Below are positions 4,785 to 12,817 of a stretch of DNA of 14,224 nt, piece by piece; the first letter of the stretch is position 1; the number at the start of each line of letters is the position of its first letter. The notes beneath the pieces were generated by a model. That model was given only the letters and a program-made list of their open reading frames with translations. It did no database searches and had not been told where the DNA came from. This stretch comes from UBA3855 sp964472035 (lineage in GTDB: Bacteria; Bacillota; Clostridia; Oscillospirales; Ruminococcaceae), in NCBI GenBank assembly GCA_964472035.1, contig CAYYIT010000058.1, positions 1 to 14,224 on the forward strand. The letters run 5' to 3'. Made by a program: the position numbers and the translations under genes.

Positions 4785-7468
4785 TGGCGGAATATCAGTG
4801 CATCGGATGCGGTGCAACCACAGAGAGCGAAATGCCCTGTACATGTTCGGTATGCGGATACACTATGTATCCGCTTCCGTTTCAAAGGGGCGAAAAACTG
4901 AGAAGCGAGATCCGAAGATTTGTTGATTGCGTGATCCATGAAGAGTGCAGCTGCAGCGACCTGATCTTTGCAGGACTCGAACAGGATCAGAATCGGTTTC
5001 CGGATTTCGGAAAAATCCAGAGCTACGTCTGCGCTTCACAGAAAACCGAGATCTTCAGTGAAAGGATCGGCAATACGCTCGAACAGCTGCGCAAGTACTT
5101 CACCACACCATTCAGGAAGAAGTATAATGCTAACCTGAGCGGATTATCCAACAGAATCGGGGCTCGTGACGGACAGCTGAAGGAAATCATGGAGACGCTG
5201 CAATGCAGCTGTATGTTCCATGAGATCGCATTCCCTGAGATTCGTTTTTGCTATGAGGAACTGCCGAATCCGCAGCTGCTGCCGAGTGCAGAAGTGCTTT
5301 TGGAGAAGCTTGGGCAGCTTGCAGAAAAAATATATCTGTTCATCCGAAAAAATAACCTGTATGGAATTGCTTTTGATAAAAGACTGGGGAGATTCAAGCT
5401 GGAGGATGAGGACGGCGCGATCGATTGGCAGCTGCATTTCCAGCAGTGTGAAACGACAGTGGAAGATACTCTTTCCAAACCGTACAAGATCGACATTTTT
5501 GACAGCGGTGAAAAAGAACTCCATGAGATGCTGAAGGCACTCTGGAATGGCGTTTTCCTGCTTTTATCCGCACCGATTCTGCAGAGAACAAGTTGGTATA
5601 CTTATGGCACTGAAACACACCTCAGTGAAGCAGAATTGCTGTACAGACTGAATATGCTTTGTTCTATGCGCTATGCTGCGATTGAAGAGAGTGCAGCTTC
5701 CGCTGAATTTCTATCCGATCGTTCTGAAAACCGACTCTTTGATCTCTACAATGAGATGCTGGAGCTGGATGAAAACGGCTATCTGAAAGCCAGCAAGGGA
5801 AAACTTCTGCCCGTGGGACAAAGTGAGCAGAGATTGAATGCGTTGATCGGTCTTTCCAATATCAAGACCAGTATTCAGAAGATCAAGGCATACGCTCTGG
5901 CAAATAAGCATTCGGACGCGTTGAATCTGCATATGTGCTTCTATGGGAATCCCGGAACCGGTAAGACCGAGGTCGCAAGAATCATTGCAGACATCCTGTT
6001 TGAAAATGGACTGCTTCCTACCAATAAGGTCGTGGAAACGGATCGCAGCGGACTGGTGGCAGGCTATGTGGGACAGACGGCGCTGAAAACCATGGAGGTT
6101 ATATCCGAAGCCATGGGCGGTGTGCTGTTTATTGATGAGGCATATGCCCTTATCCCAAAGGATCGGGAGAGTGACTATGGACATGAAGCCGTTGCAACAC
6201 TGATCAAGGCAATGGAAGATCATAGGGGGAAATTCTGTGTCATTCTGGCAGGGTATAAGAACCCCATGGAGGAGATGCTGTCCTCAAATCCCGGGTTCAG
6301 ATCAAGGATACAGTTCTTTCTTGATTTTCCGAATTATGATAGGGGAGATCTCCGGAAGATCACAGGACTGATGCTAAGAAAACGGCAGTACATGATCAGC
6401 GAACAGGCTCTGGAGAAGCTTCTGGATATTACTGATGTGAAGCGCAAGGAACCGAATTTTGCCAATGCAAGAGAGATCCGCAACCTCCTCGATCAGGTCA
6501 TCATGTGCCAGAATCTTCGCTGTGTCGGCACCGAGGAGAAGGAGATCGCACTTGTGGATGTGAATACCTACATCAAGGAAGCCAATCTCAGCCTTCCTAC
6601 CAGTGGGGACAGTTTTTCCAAAAACATTCTGACGGCGGAGGAGGAACTGGAGCGTCTTGTCGGTCTGGCAATGGTCAAGCGGACGATCAAAAAAATCAAA
6701 GCCTTCGCCAAGCGCAACAAAAATGATGCAGAGCTGAATCTGCACATGGCCTTCTGCGGAAACCCCGGAACGGGAAAGACGGAAGTTGCTCGTATCCTCT
6801 CACGCATTCTCTACGAAGCCGGCGTACTGCCGGAGGCAAAGCTGACGGAAACGGATGCGCATGGTCTGATCGGAAAATATGTGGGCGAAACGGCTCCCAA
6901 GACGCAGGCAAAGATCAATGATGCGATGGGCGGTGTGCTGTTTATTGATGAGGCGTATGCCCTTGCAGATACAAGCGGTGCGGATGGCGTATCTTCCGGT
7001 TACGGAGATGAGGCCATTTCCGTACTCCTCAAGGAAATGGAAGATAAGCGCGGTCGGTTCTGTGTGATCCTTGCGGGATATAAGGCGGAGATGTCTGCAC
7101 TGCTCGGCCGCAATCCCGGTCTTGCATCCAGAATTCAGTTCTCATTGGATTTTGCGGACTACAGCAGGGAAGAACTTCGGGAGATTGCACTTGCCTTTCT
7201 TACAAGAAAACACTACTGCATTGACAGCAATGCGATGGAGCTTGTGCTGGATATTACAGAATATTACCGGAATCAGCCGAATTTTGCCAATGCAAGAACG
7301 ATCAGAAATGTACTCGATCAGGTCATTATGAACCAGAATCTTCGGACGGAAGATGAGGAAGAACCGGATGAACAGATCATGCGCTGTGATGTGGAGGATT
7401 ATCTCACGGACGAGGGCATTGATCTTAACGCAGCGAATCCGAAACCAAGAAAAATCGGATTCTGTTAA
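4784..7468 (+). CDS. Zinc-ribbon protein with two CbbX/SpoVK-type AAA+ domains
   Basis: ATG 4784 overlaps the BrxL stop by one base, with GGGAGTGG upstream, giving 894 residues. The N-terminus has a four-cysteine zinc ribbon (C6/C9 and C21/C24). Residues of about 30-350 form a helical region I do not recognise. Two similar AAA+ domains follow: Walker A GNPGTGKT at 388-395 and 659-666, Walker B VLFIDE with Asp451/Glu452 and Asp722/Glu723, YVG pore-loop-like motifs (GYVGQTA, KYVGETA), and AGYK sensor segments. Both ATP sites look intact. The CbbX/SpoVK family contains ring-forming remodelling ATPases, such as the Rubisco activase CbbX. Tandem domains in one chain suggest a stacked or pseudo-dimeric ring. 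Position directly after BrxL indicates a partner in the same complex or pathway; a housekeeping sporulation role is unlikely here. Target is unknown; the zinc ribbon may bind nucleic acid or protein. Confidence 0.87.
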   Translation: MAEYQCIGCGATTESEMPCTCSVCGYTMYPLPFQRGEKLRSEIRRFVDCVIHEECSCSDLIFAGLEQDQNRFPDFGKIQSYVCASQKTEIFSERIGNTLEQLRKYFTTPFRKKYNANLSGLSNRIGARDGQLKEIMETLQCSCMFHEIAFPEIRFCYEELPNPQLLPSAEVLLEKLGQLAEKIYLFIRKNNLYGIAFDKRLGRFKLEDEDGAIDWQLHFQQCETTVEDTLSKPYKIDIFDSGEKELHEMLKALWNGVFLLLSAPILQRTSWYTYGTETHLSEAELLYRLNMLCSMRYAAIEESAASAEFLSDRSENRLFDLYNEMLELDENGYLKASKGKLLPVGQSEQRLNALIGLSNIKTSIQKIKAYALANKHSDALNLHMCFYGNPGTGKTEVARIIADILFENGLLPTNKVVETDRSGLVAGYVGQTALKTMEVISEAMGGVLFIDEAYALIPKDRESDYGHEAVATLIKAMEDHRGKFCVILAGYKNPMEEMLSSNPGFRSRIQFFLDFPNYDRGDLRKITGLMLRKRQYMISEQALEKLLDITDVKRKEPNFANAREIRNLLDQVIMCQNLRCVGTEEKEIALVDVNTYIKEANLSLPTSGDSFSKNILTAEEELERLVGLAMVKRTIKKIKAFAKRNKNDAELNLHMAFCGNPGTGKTEVARILSRILYEAGVLPEAKLTETDAHGLIGKYVGETAPKTQAKINDAMGGVLFIDEAYALADTSGADGVSSGYGDEAISVLLKEMEDKRGRFCVILAGYKAEMSALLGRNPGLASRIQFSLDFADYSREELREIALAFLTRKHYCIDSNAMELVLDITEYYRNQPNFANARTIRNVLDQVIMNQNLRTEDEEEPDEQIMRCDVEDYLTDEGIDLNAANPKPRKIGFC
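6113..6964. repeat. Near-identical 39-bp DNA segments in the two AAA+ domains
   Basis: The segment at 6113-6151 and that at 6926-6964 differ by a single base over 39 bases, including 29 bases identical; they encode the Walker B region of each AAA+ domain and lie 813 bases (271 codons) apart. Shorter matches occur at the Walker A sequence and at the CCGAATTTTGCCAATGCAAG segment near 6450 and 7276. The rest of the two domains has diverged considerably, so the DNA identity is local. Confidence 0.75.
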
Positions 7469-7488
7469 ATAGAGTAAAGGAAACTGCT

Positions 7489-10400
7489 ATGCTGGAGAAG
7501 TATCATTCAATCTATTGTCAGTTGGCAGAGGCAACCTCTGAAGAGTTTATGAGGCTGCTGTCTGAAAAGGAATGTAAGTCTGCCATCTACCATCTTATCG
7601 GCGATCAGGTACCAATTGCCGATTTAGGCGTGAACTCTAATGTCATTGCCAAATTAAAACGCTGCGGCATCCGGACCGTGGATATGCTGCTGAGTTATTA
7701 TGAAACGGAATGGTGCACCACTTCTTCCTACTTGTCGGAGGTATCGTACAAGCTGGAGGATTATATCAGGAATCTGCTGTCCCTGCTTGTTGTTCCGGAA
7801 CAGGAGGAACAACAAGGGCTGCCGACAGAAGAAGCCATTGTTTCACATACAGAGAGTCCGGAGCGTACGCAGGATTTGGAGACGGTTGCGTTGGGTACTC
7901 CGGCTGCAGTTTGCATAGAACAGGATGAACCGATTGAAAAGCTGAATCTGTCCACACGTTCATTCAATGCACTCAAACGCTCCGGCATCCATATGCTTTC
8001 GCAGCTCCTTGCCTGCACGGAAGAGGATATGAACAAGATGAGAAATCTTGGTGCAAAGTCGAAGGCGGAGATTCAGGAAGCACTGCAGGTGTTTTTGGGG
8101 AGCAAGGGTCTTGAGACGGAGGATGCAGTGCAGGATGAATTCGAAACGTCGGAACCTGTCGATGTACGGGTATTTGGGAAAGGTTCTGAACTGTTTGCGG
8201 AGTCTGCGTACCGTGAGGCGGTGATCCGTTTTTTCGAGAAAAGAAATATGCAGCTGGAGGAAGTTGCGTTATCAAATAGATCTTCCCATGCATTATTAAG
8301 AAATGGGATCGATACCTTTGCGGCACTTCTCAGGATTTTTCCGGATCAGGTTGCAGATCTTAGAAATCTCGGAGCCAAATCCATTCGGGAAATCGAAGAA
8401 TTCGTGGAACAGATTCTGGATCAGTATACAGTGCTGCTATCTCAGTGGTTAAGCAGCACATCGGAAGAAAACATATATTTTGATCATGAGATCCAGAAAA
8501 TGCTGCTTTCAATGTACGATTACAGCAATGGATTTTATGGGTATTCTTTCAAAGAATTCCGTGAGGAGATGCCGGAAAGTGTCACAGATGATGAGATTCG
8601 GGCAGCTGTCAGTGTGCTCTTGCAGAAACGAGAGATCGAATATGTGGATTTTCGCTGCTATAGAGTTTATCCGAGCTTTTATGATTTTATTGCATCCTCT
8701 GATCAGATCAACGAGGATCATAAAGAGGTGCTGATGGATCGTCTGCAGGGCCTGAGTCTTCAGCAGATTGCTGATAAACGCTCAGTGACAAGGGAAAGAA
8801 TACGGCAGAAAGAGAATAAAGTCCTAAGAACGATCAGAAAATGCAATGTCAACGGATTGTTTGACGAGGATTATTATCGCTATCTGTATGAAAACTATGC
8901 CATTCCGAAGGATGTCTGGATCAATGCGCTTGGCTGTTCGAAAGAGGGCTACAGTTATCTTTCAGTTTTCAGTGCGGGCCGAGGAAAGGCGGCTCCAGAA
9001 GATGCATTGGAGGATCCGCAGGTGCCGGTCAATCTTAAATACCGTTTGCAGAAATTGTTTGAAAAAGAAATGCTTATTGTAAATGGTGAAAAGGTGAAGC
9101 ATCAACGGATACACTTTGAACGGGCAGTTCTGAAGCATTATTGTGGTGACGAAGTGTCCTTTGAAGAGTTTGCTAATGTTTATAATCATGAACTTGAACA
9201 GAATAATATTTCAGAAGACCATAGATTCTACATTAGAGATGACAACAAAAGAAGTCGTGGAAGCAATTTGTCCGCCCTGCCCTACGTCCTCTGGAAACAG
9301 GGCGAACGGCTGCGCTACTACGATATGGACAAATACGATTTCTCAGAACTCCTCGAAACGATCAATCTCGGGCAGTTCCGCAATACGGAGCTTTCTGCCA
9401 ACAAATTCATGCAGGAATATCCGGTTCTCATGGAACAATACGATATCCGTGATGAGTATGAACTGCACAGTGTCCTGAAGAAAATCGTCGACCCGGCGAC
9501 CTGCCATGAGATCTCCTTTCACCGTCAGCCAATCATCCGATTTGGCGAATACGACCGAAAAGAGGCAGTGCTTGCATTGATTACGGAGCTGTCACCTGTT
9601 TCAACTGCAGATCTGATCGCAGAACTGCAGAAGCGTTTCGGCTTCTCAGAGGAGATGATCCGTGCGAACTGTATTACGGATTTTTCGCATCTGTATCACA
9701 GAGGGTACTACACTGTGGATTTCAAAACAATGTCCGATGACAGGCAGAACCTATTCCGTGAAGCACTGACAGAGCCGTTCTATACCTTTGATGATCTGAA
9801 GGACATTTATCAGGAGCTGTTTCCGGATGGGGATCTTCAGGAGATCAATCCCCGCATGATGAAGCAGCTGGGATTTGTGGTCAACAGTCATTATGTCATT
9901 CAGTACTATAAAACAGCGGATGAATATATCACACATGTTCTGACAGCGGATGATATTCTGGATCTGGGTGCGCTCAGAAAAAAGTTTGAAGTATGTCAAA
10001 ATACATTCTATATAGCACTCCGGAAGTTGTGTGATGATCACGAACTCTTCTACTTTGATCAGAATCGGCTTCTGCATTTCCGCCGCCTGAAAAAGATGGG
10101 CATTACAAAGGAAATGCTCCGGGATTTCTGTGACAGCGCGATCGGTCTGGTTGCGGATGGGCAGTTCTTCACAATTCATATGCTTCGCAGGAACGGATTC
10201 ACACATCCTTTGGATGACCTCGGATTGGATGATTATTTCTACAACGCACTGCTATTGACGTCTCCTTCTGTCTCTGGCTTCAATTGCTTTGGCGGTCTTG
10301 TGCTCTGCAAGGTGAAGCAGGAACACTCGCTGTCAAGAGTGGATTTCATTGCCTCGATGCTGCGAGGAAAGATCAGCATTTCCACGGAAGAACTCGAGCA

Positions 10401-10581
10401 CAGTATACAGAGAGAATATGGTGTTCGGATCACAAAAGAGAAAGAGCACTATAAACTCATACAGTTCATAGCGGAAGCATCCGAAAAACTCGGTATGTAC
10501 TTTGACAGAACTATGGAAAAGGTGTACAAGGACAGAAGCTACTACTTTGAGGATCTGGAAAAGAAGGAAATGGAGGAGTAA
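7489..10581 (+). CDS. Three RNA-polymerase-alpha-CTD-like modules plus a sigma-70 region-4-like HTH
   Basis: ATG 7489 lies 20 bases after the previous stop with AAAGGAAA at 7476-7483; the product is 1030 residues. Three helix-hairpin-helix modules resembling the alpha C-terminal domain occupy about 43-97, 148-203 and 256-311; the second and third carry the diagnostic NRS/TRS...LKRSGI and RNLGAKS motifs. At about 405-450 a region-4-like helix-turn-helix ends in VTRERIRQKENK (from residue 433), very close to the sigma-70 VTRERIRQIE signature. No sigma region 2 is seen, so it is unlikely to be a complete sigma factor. The remaining 580 residues look like successive helical or winged-helix domains, not assigned. 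The domains predict DNA binding, possibly at promoters or alongside RNA polymerase. In operon context it may be the DNA-recognition scaffold for the ATPases. Composition shifts visibly near 9250 inside the gene. Confidence 0.82.
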   Translation: MLEKYHSIYCQLAEATSEEFMRLLSEKECKSAIYHLIGDQVPIADLGVNSNVIAKLKRCGIRTVDMLLSYYETEWCTTSSYLSEVSYKLEDYIRNLLSLLVVPEQEEQQGLPTEEAIVSHTESPERTQDLETVALGTPAAVCIEQDEPIEKLNLSTRSFNALKRSGIHMLSQLLACTEEDMNKMRNLGAKSKAEIQEALQVFLGSKGLETEDAVQDEFETSEPVDVRVFGKGSELFAESAYREAVIRFFEKRNMQLEEVALSNRSSHALLRNGIDTFAALLRIFPDQVADLRNLGAKSIREIEEFVEQILDQYTVLLSQWLSSTSEENIYFDHEIQKMLLSMYDYSNGFYGYSFKEFREEMPESVTDDEIRAAVSVLLQKREIEYVDFRCYRVYPSFYDFIASSDQINEDHKEVLMDRLQGLSLQQIADKRSVTRERIRQKENKVLRTIRKCNVNGLFDEDYYRYLYENYAIPKDVWINALGCSKEGYSYLSVFSAGRGKAAPEDALEDPQVPVNLKYRLQKLFEKEMLIVNGEKVKHQRIHFERAVLKHYCGDEVSFEEFANVYNHELEQNNISEDHRFYIRDDNKRSRGSNLSALPYVLWKQGERLRYYDMDKYDFSELLETINLGQFRNTELSANKFMQEYPVLMEQYDIRDEYELHSVLKKIVDPATCHEISFHRQPIIRFGEYDRKEAVLALITELSPVSTADLIAELQKRFGFSEEMIRANCITDFSHLYHRGYYTVDFKTMSDDRQNLFREALTEPFYTFDDLKDIYQELFPDGDLQEINPRMMKQLGFVVNSHYVIQYYKTADEYITHVLTADDILDLGALRKKFEVCQNTFYIALRKLCDDHELFYFDQNRLLHFRRLKKMGITKEMLRDFCDSAIGLVADGQFFTIHMLRRNGFTHPLDDLGLDDYFYNALLLTSPSVSGFNCFGGLVLCKVKQEHSLSRVDFIASMLRGKISISTEELEHSIQREYGVRITKEKEHYKLIQFIAEASEKLGMYFDRTMEKVYKDRSYYFEDLEKKEMEE

Positions 10582-10583
10582 CC

Positions 10584-12200
10584 TTGAATTTATTGGAAAT
10601 TACCGACAGTACGATCGTACAGAGAACATCCATGACACGCAAGCTGACACTCGGCGGCGTGACAAAAGCCTATCCGGTCTATCGTGTTCGTCTTGATTGT
10701 CTGTATTACAATGACCGGAATGACCGCATTGCGACCTGGCTGACGCAGTATCATCAGAATCCCGATAATACGCCGTTTGCCCAGCTCGACAAAGAAAGCT
10801 TCAATCAGATCATCGAGCGCTTCATCATTGAAAGTAACCCCACTGCGATCGAAAAAACCAAGAATAATATTGCCCTTGTGAATCAGCGCGAGCCCGGTGT
10901 TGTGCTGTGTGACGGCAGAATTATTGACGGCAACCGCCGTTATACATGTCTGCGGATGATCCACCAGACGGATCCGGAGGTCAATTACTTCGAAACGGTG
11001 ATTCTGGATCAGCAGAGCGGAAATGATCAGAAACGGATCAAAATGCTGGAGCTGGCAATTCAGCACGGTGAAGAACAGCGCGTGGAGTATAACCTGATCG
11101 ATCTGACGATTGGTGCCTATCGTGATATTGTTGAAACGCAGCTCCTGACAATTCAGGAGTATGCGGAAAGTACGAATGAAACCATTGCCGAGGTCAAAAA
11201 GCGATTGGAGATCGCGGAGCTGATCATTGAATTCCTCGAATATATGGGAATGGACGGTCAGTACCACACGGCCCGTGAGCTGCAGATCTATTCTCTGTTC
11301 TATGAAGCACTGCCCGTTCTGAAGCGATGTGAGACCACTGCGGAAAAAGAGGATCTGAAGACGAGCATCTTCAACAATATCCTCATGAATTCAATTGCAG
11401 ATCAAAGAAAGTTCATCCGGAGCATCAAGAAAATGATGGATGAAGGCGTATATGCTCCTTTTATCCGCCGGCAGAATAAGATCCATGCCAGAATCGAAGA
11501 GGCGAGGGAACAGACCGAGATCCATACAGTCAAGGATATGGAGCGATTTGCAAAGCAGCATGCGGATATTGGTGAAGATCTCACCATGTCCATGGAACGT
11601 TCTGTGGCAAATATGAAAAAGGTACAGTCCCGCGGAAAGCCCTCCCAGGCGATCTCCAAAAGCCTGACAGCACTGATGGACATTGATACGGATGTAATTG
11701 ACATTCTGTCCGACCATGAGCGTGAAAAGCTTTCGAAGCAACTCTCAAAGCTCAATCAGGCAGTAACGGAGCTGAATGCCGTCTGCACAGACGTGGATGT
11801 GTCAGAACCGGAAACGGACGCTGTGTGCAGCAAGCTTCCGCGCCTTGCGGTAACGGATATTGCAAAGCCCATTGTATTCTGTCAGAATGCGGAGAAGGCG
11901 ATCACAAGTCTGGTATTCGCCCTTGTGTTAGGGGCATTCCGGTATGCGGATCACCAGTCCGAGCAGATCACTGTGTGCATGTATTTCATCGATGCGGATG
12001 GCAATCCCCTCAGTGATGAGACAGAAGCAGTCATTACGGCTGGTTCCGTGGTGAAGGTTTCGGTTTCGCTGTATGATAAAGCCTCCGTTCTGAAGGAGTG
12101 CAGACTCGTGATACGTGAGGCCGGTCAGGCTTCTGATGAGGCACTGCTCATGCTGCCGATGACGATCAAAATGGCATTCGGCATGGAGTTTGATTTTTAG
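10584..12200 (+). CDS. ParB/sulfiredoxin-domain protein
   Basis: The start is TTG at 10584, two bases after the previous stop, with GGAGGAGT at 10572-10579; the nearest in-frame ATG would remove 16 residues. The product is 538 residues. Residues of about 30-130 form a ParB/Srx-like domain containing the box GRIIDGNRRYTCLR at 111-124, comparable to the ParB nucleotide-binding motif with its Gly-x-Arg-Arg core. A helical middle follows (about 150-400), with charged coil-like stretches; the last 100 residues look like a beta-rich domain. ParB-like proteins bind DNA and nucleotide, and some relatives have nuclease or kinase-like activities; which applies here is unknown. No ParA partner is present, so plasmid or chromosome partition is unlikely. 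Overlap-level packing with its neighbours points to a shared function. Confidence 0.75.
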   Translation: MNLLEITDSTIVQRTSMTRKLTLGGVTKAYPVYRVRLDCLYYNDRNDRIATWLTQYHQNPDNTPFAQLDKESFNQIIERFIIESNPTAIEKTKNNIALVNQREPGVVLCDGRIIDGNRRYTCLRMIHQTDPEVNYFETVILDQQSGNDQKRIKMLELAIQHGEEQRVEYNLIDLTIGAYRDIVETQLLTIQEYAESTNETIAEVKKRLEIAELIIEFLEYMGMDGQYHTARELQIYSLFYEALPVLKRCETTAEKEDLKTSIFNNILMNSIADQRKFIRSIKKMMDEGVYAPFIRRQNKIHARIEEAREQTEIHTVKDMERFAKQHADIGEDLTMSMERSVANMKKVQSRGKPSQAISKSLTALMDIDTDVIDILSDHEREKLSKQLSKLNQAVTELNAVCTDVDVSEPETDAVCSKLPRLAVTDIAKPIVFCQNAEKAITSLVFALVLGAFRYADHQSEQITVCMYFIDADGNPLSDETEAVITAGSVVKVSVSLYDKASVLKECRLVIREAGQASDEALLMLPMTIKMAFGMEFDF

Positions 12201-12205
12201 GAGGG
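12199..12205 (+). promoter_or_regulatory. Ribosome binding site deciding the HIRAN gene start
   Basis: AGGAGGG overlaps the upstream TAG stop. It directly abuts ATG 12206 with no spacing, but lies 6 bases from ATG 12212, the usual distance. The second ATG is therefore preferred, removing two residues. Confidence 0.75.
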
Positions 12206-12211
12206 ATGATC

Positions 12212-12697
12212 ATGCAGGAAACAACGCAGAGACTCCTCGATTATGCGGAGGAGATGCACGAGAAGCATTTGCTTTCGGAAACCACCGGCCCGTTTGCGTA
12301 TGATCCCGGCAAAACGGAATATCTCGCCCAGTATGACGGAAGTTTTGATCCGCAGACGGGATTGCTGTCCCTCTCTACGGAAATCAAAGGCCTGCGGTAC
12401 GAGAACCGCAGCCATCATCTTGAAACAGTATCCGTGGGTGATATAGTCGAGCTGCGCCGTGATATGCAGAACCAGTACAATTCCAATAATTTTGAGCTGT
12501 TCACGCCCGACGGCAAAACGCTGGGTTCACTTCCGGCCGAGCTTTGCAATCTTCTTGCACCGCTGTACGATGTCGGGGACGCCGTGATACTGGACGTTAC
12601 TGCCACCTATATTGAGCAGCTGATGCAGCGGAGCCGCTATGTCAAACAAGGCGTTTTGTTCGTAAGACTCCGGATACGGCTGCAGGAAACCGGATGA
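12212..12697 (+). CDS. HIRAN-domain protein
   Basis: ATG 12212 is chosen by spacing from the ribosome site; the product is 161 residues. Residues of about 45-150 match the HIRAN pattern: two early strands, a VGDIVELRRD segment, an NSNNFELFTPDGKTLGSLP motif (the family usually shows a conserved N-x-x-A-hyphobic strand followed by G-x-L-G-x-L/I-P), then helix AELCNLLAPL and a strand ending in the C-terminal LRIRL. HIRAN domains in HLTF-type and bacterial proteins bind DNA ends, notably 3' ssDNA ends at stalled forks. This is a stand-alone copy, last in the operon and 11 bases after the ParB-like gene. It may direct the complex to damaged or replicating DNA. Alternative: a small fold only superficially like HIRAN. 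Confidence 0.7.
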   Translation: MQETTQRLLDYAEEMHEKHLLSETTGPFAYDPGKTEYLAQYDGSFDPQTGLLSLSTEIKGLRYENRSHHLETVSVGDIVELRRDMQNQYNSNNFELFTPDGKTLGSLPAELCNLLAPLYDVGDAVILDVTATYIEQLMQRSRYVKQGVLFVRLRIRLQETG

Positions 12698-12742
12698 AAG
12701 TTTTTTCCTTAAATAATGAATAGATTTCCAGTCATGCAACTT

Positions 12743-12770
12743 TTGAATATCTAACATGTTATAATATAAT
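12743..12770 (+). promoter_or_regulatory. Promoter TTGAAT-16-TATAAT
   Basis: TTGAAT (12743-12748) and TATAAT (12765-12770) are 16 bases apart; a second overlapping TATAAT lies at 12760-12765. A start near 12777 would give a leader of about 40 bases before ATG 12818. It indicates that the 392-residue gene is transcribed independently of the five-gene operon, though read-through is possible. Confidence 0.7.
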
Positions 12771-12804
12771 CAGCAAAGGCAAACAAGCCGCAATAAAACA
12801 TGTT
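12753..12804. repeat. Two copies of the palindrome AACATGTT
   Basis: Perfect 8-bp palindromes lie at 12753-12760, just before and touching the -10 region, and at 12797-12804, next to the GGAGG of the following gene. They are 44 bases apart. The positions would suit a repressor, but the motif is short and could recur by chance in AT-rich DNA. Confidence 0.35.
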
Positions 12805-12817
12805 GGAGGTCACGATT

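Larger units (their letters stand above)
12698..12817. other. Intergenic region after the operon
   Basis: These 120 bases contain a T6 tract at 12701-12706 preceded by TCCGG/CCGGA (12669-12673 with 12690-12694), a poor terminator candidate because of a large loop and a gap before the T tract. The promoter at 12743-12770 and two copies of the palindrome AACATGTT are listed separately. Confidence 0.6.

Noticed and set aside
3996..4844. 282-codon open frame on the - strand
   Set aside because: It lies wholly opposite conserved BrxL and AAA+ coding sequence, is rich in His/Cys/Arg as expected from antisense reading, and lacks a ribosome site.
4784..7468. Naming the double AAA+ protein SpoVK or CbbX
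   Set aside because: Domain similarity only; the tandem architecture, zinc ribbon and BrxL context do not fit either characterised protein.
7489..10581. Calling this gene a sigma factor or RNA polymerase alpha subunit
   Set aside because: It has no sigma region 2 and no alpha N-terminal domain; only the DNA-contacting modules are present.
10590..11267. 225-codon open frame on the - strand
   Set aside because: Antisense shadow of the ParB-like gene with no recognisable domain or ribosome site.
12669..12706. Intrinsic terminator after the HIRAN gene
   Set aside because: The stem is only 5 bp with a 16-base loop and is separated from the T6 tract by several bases; too weak to call.
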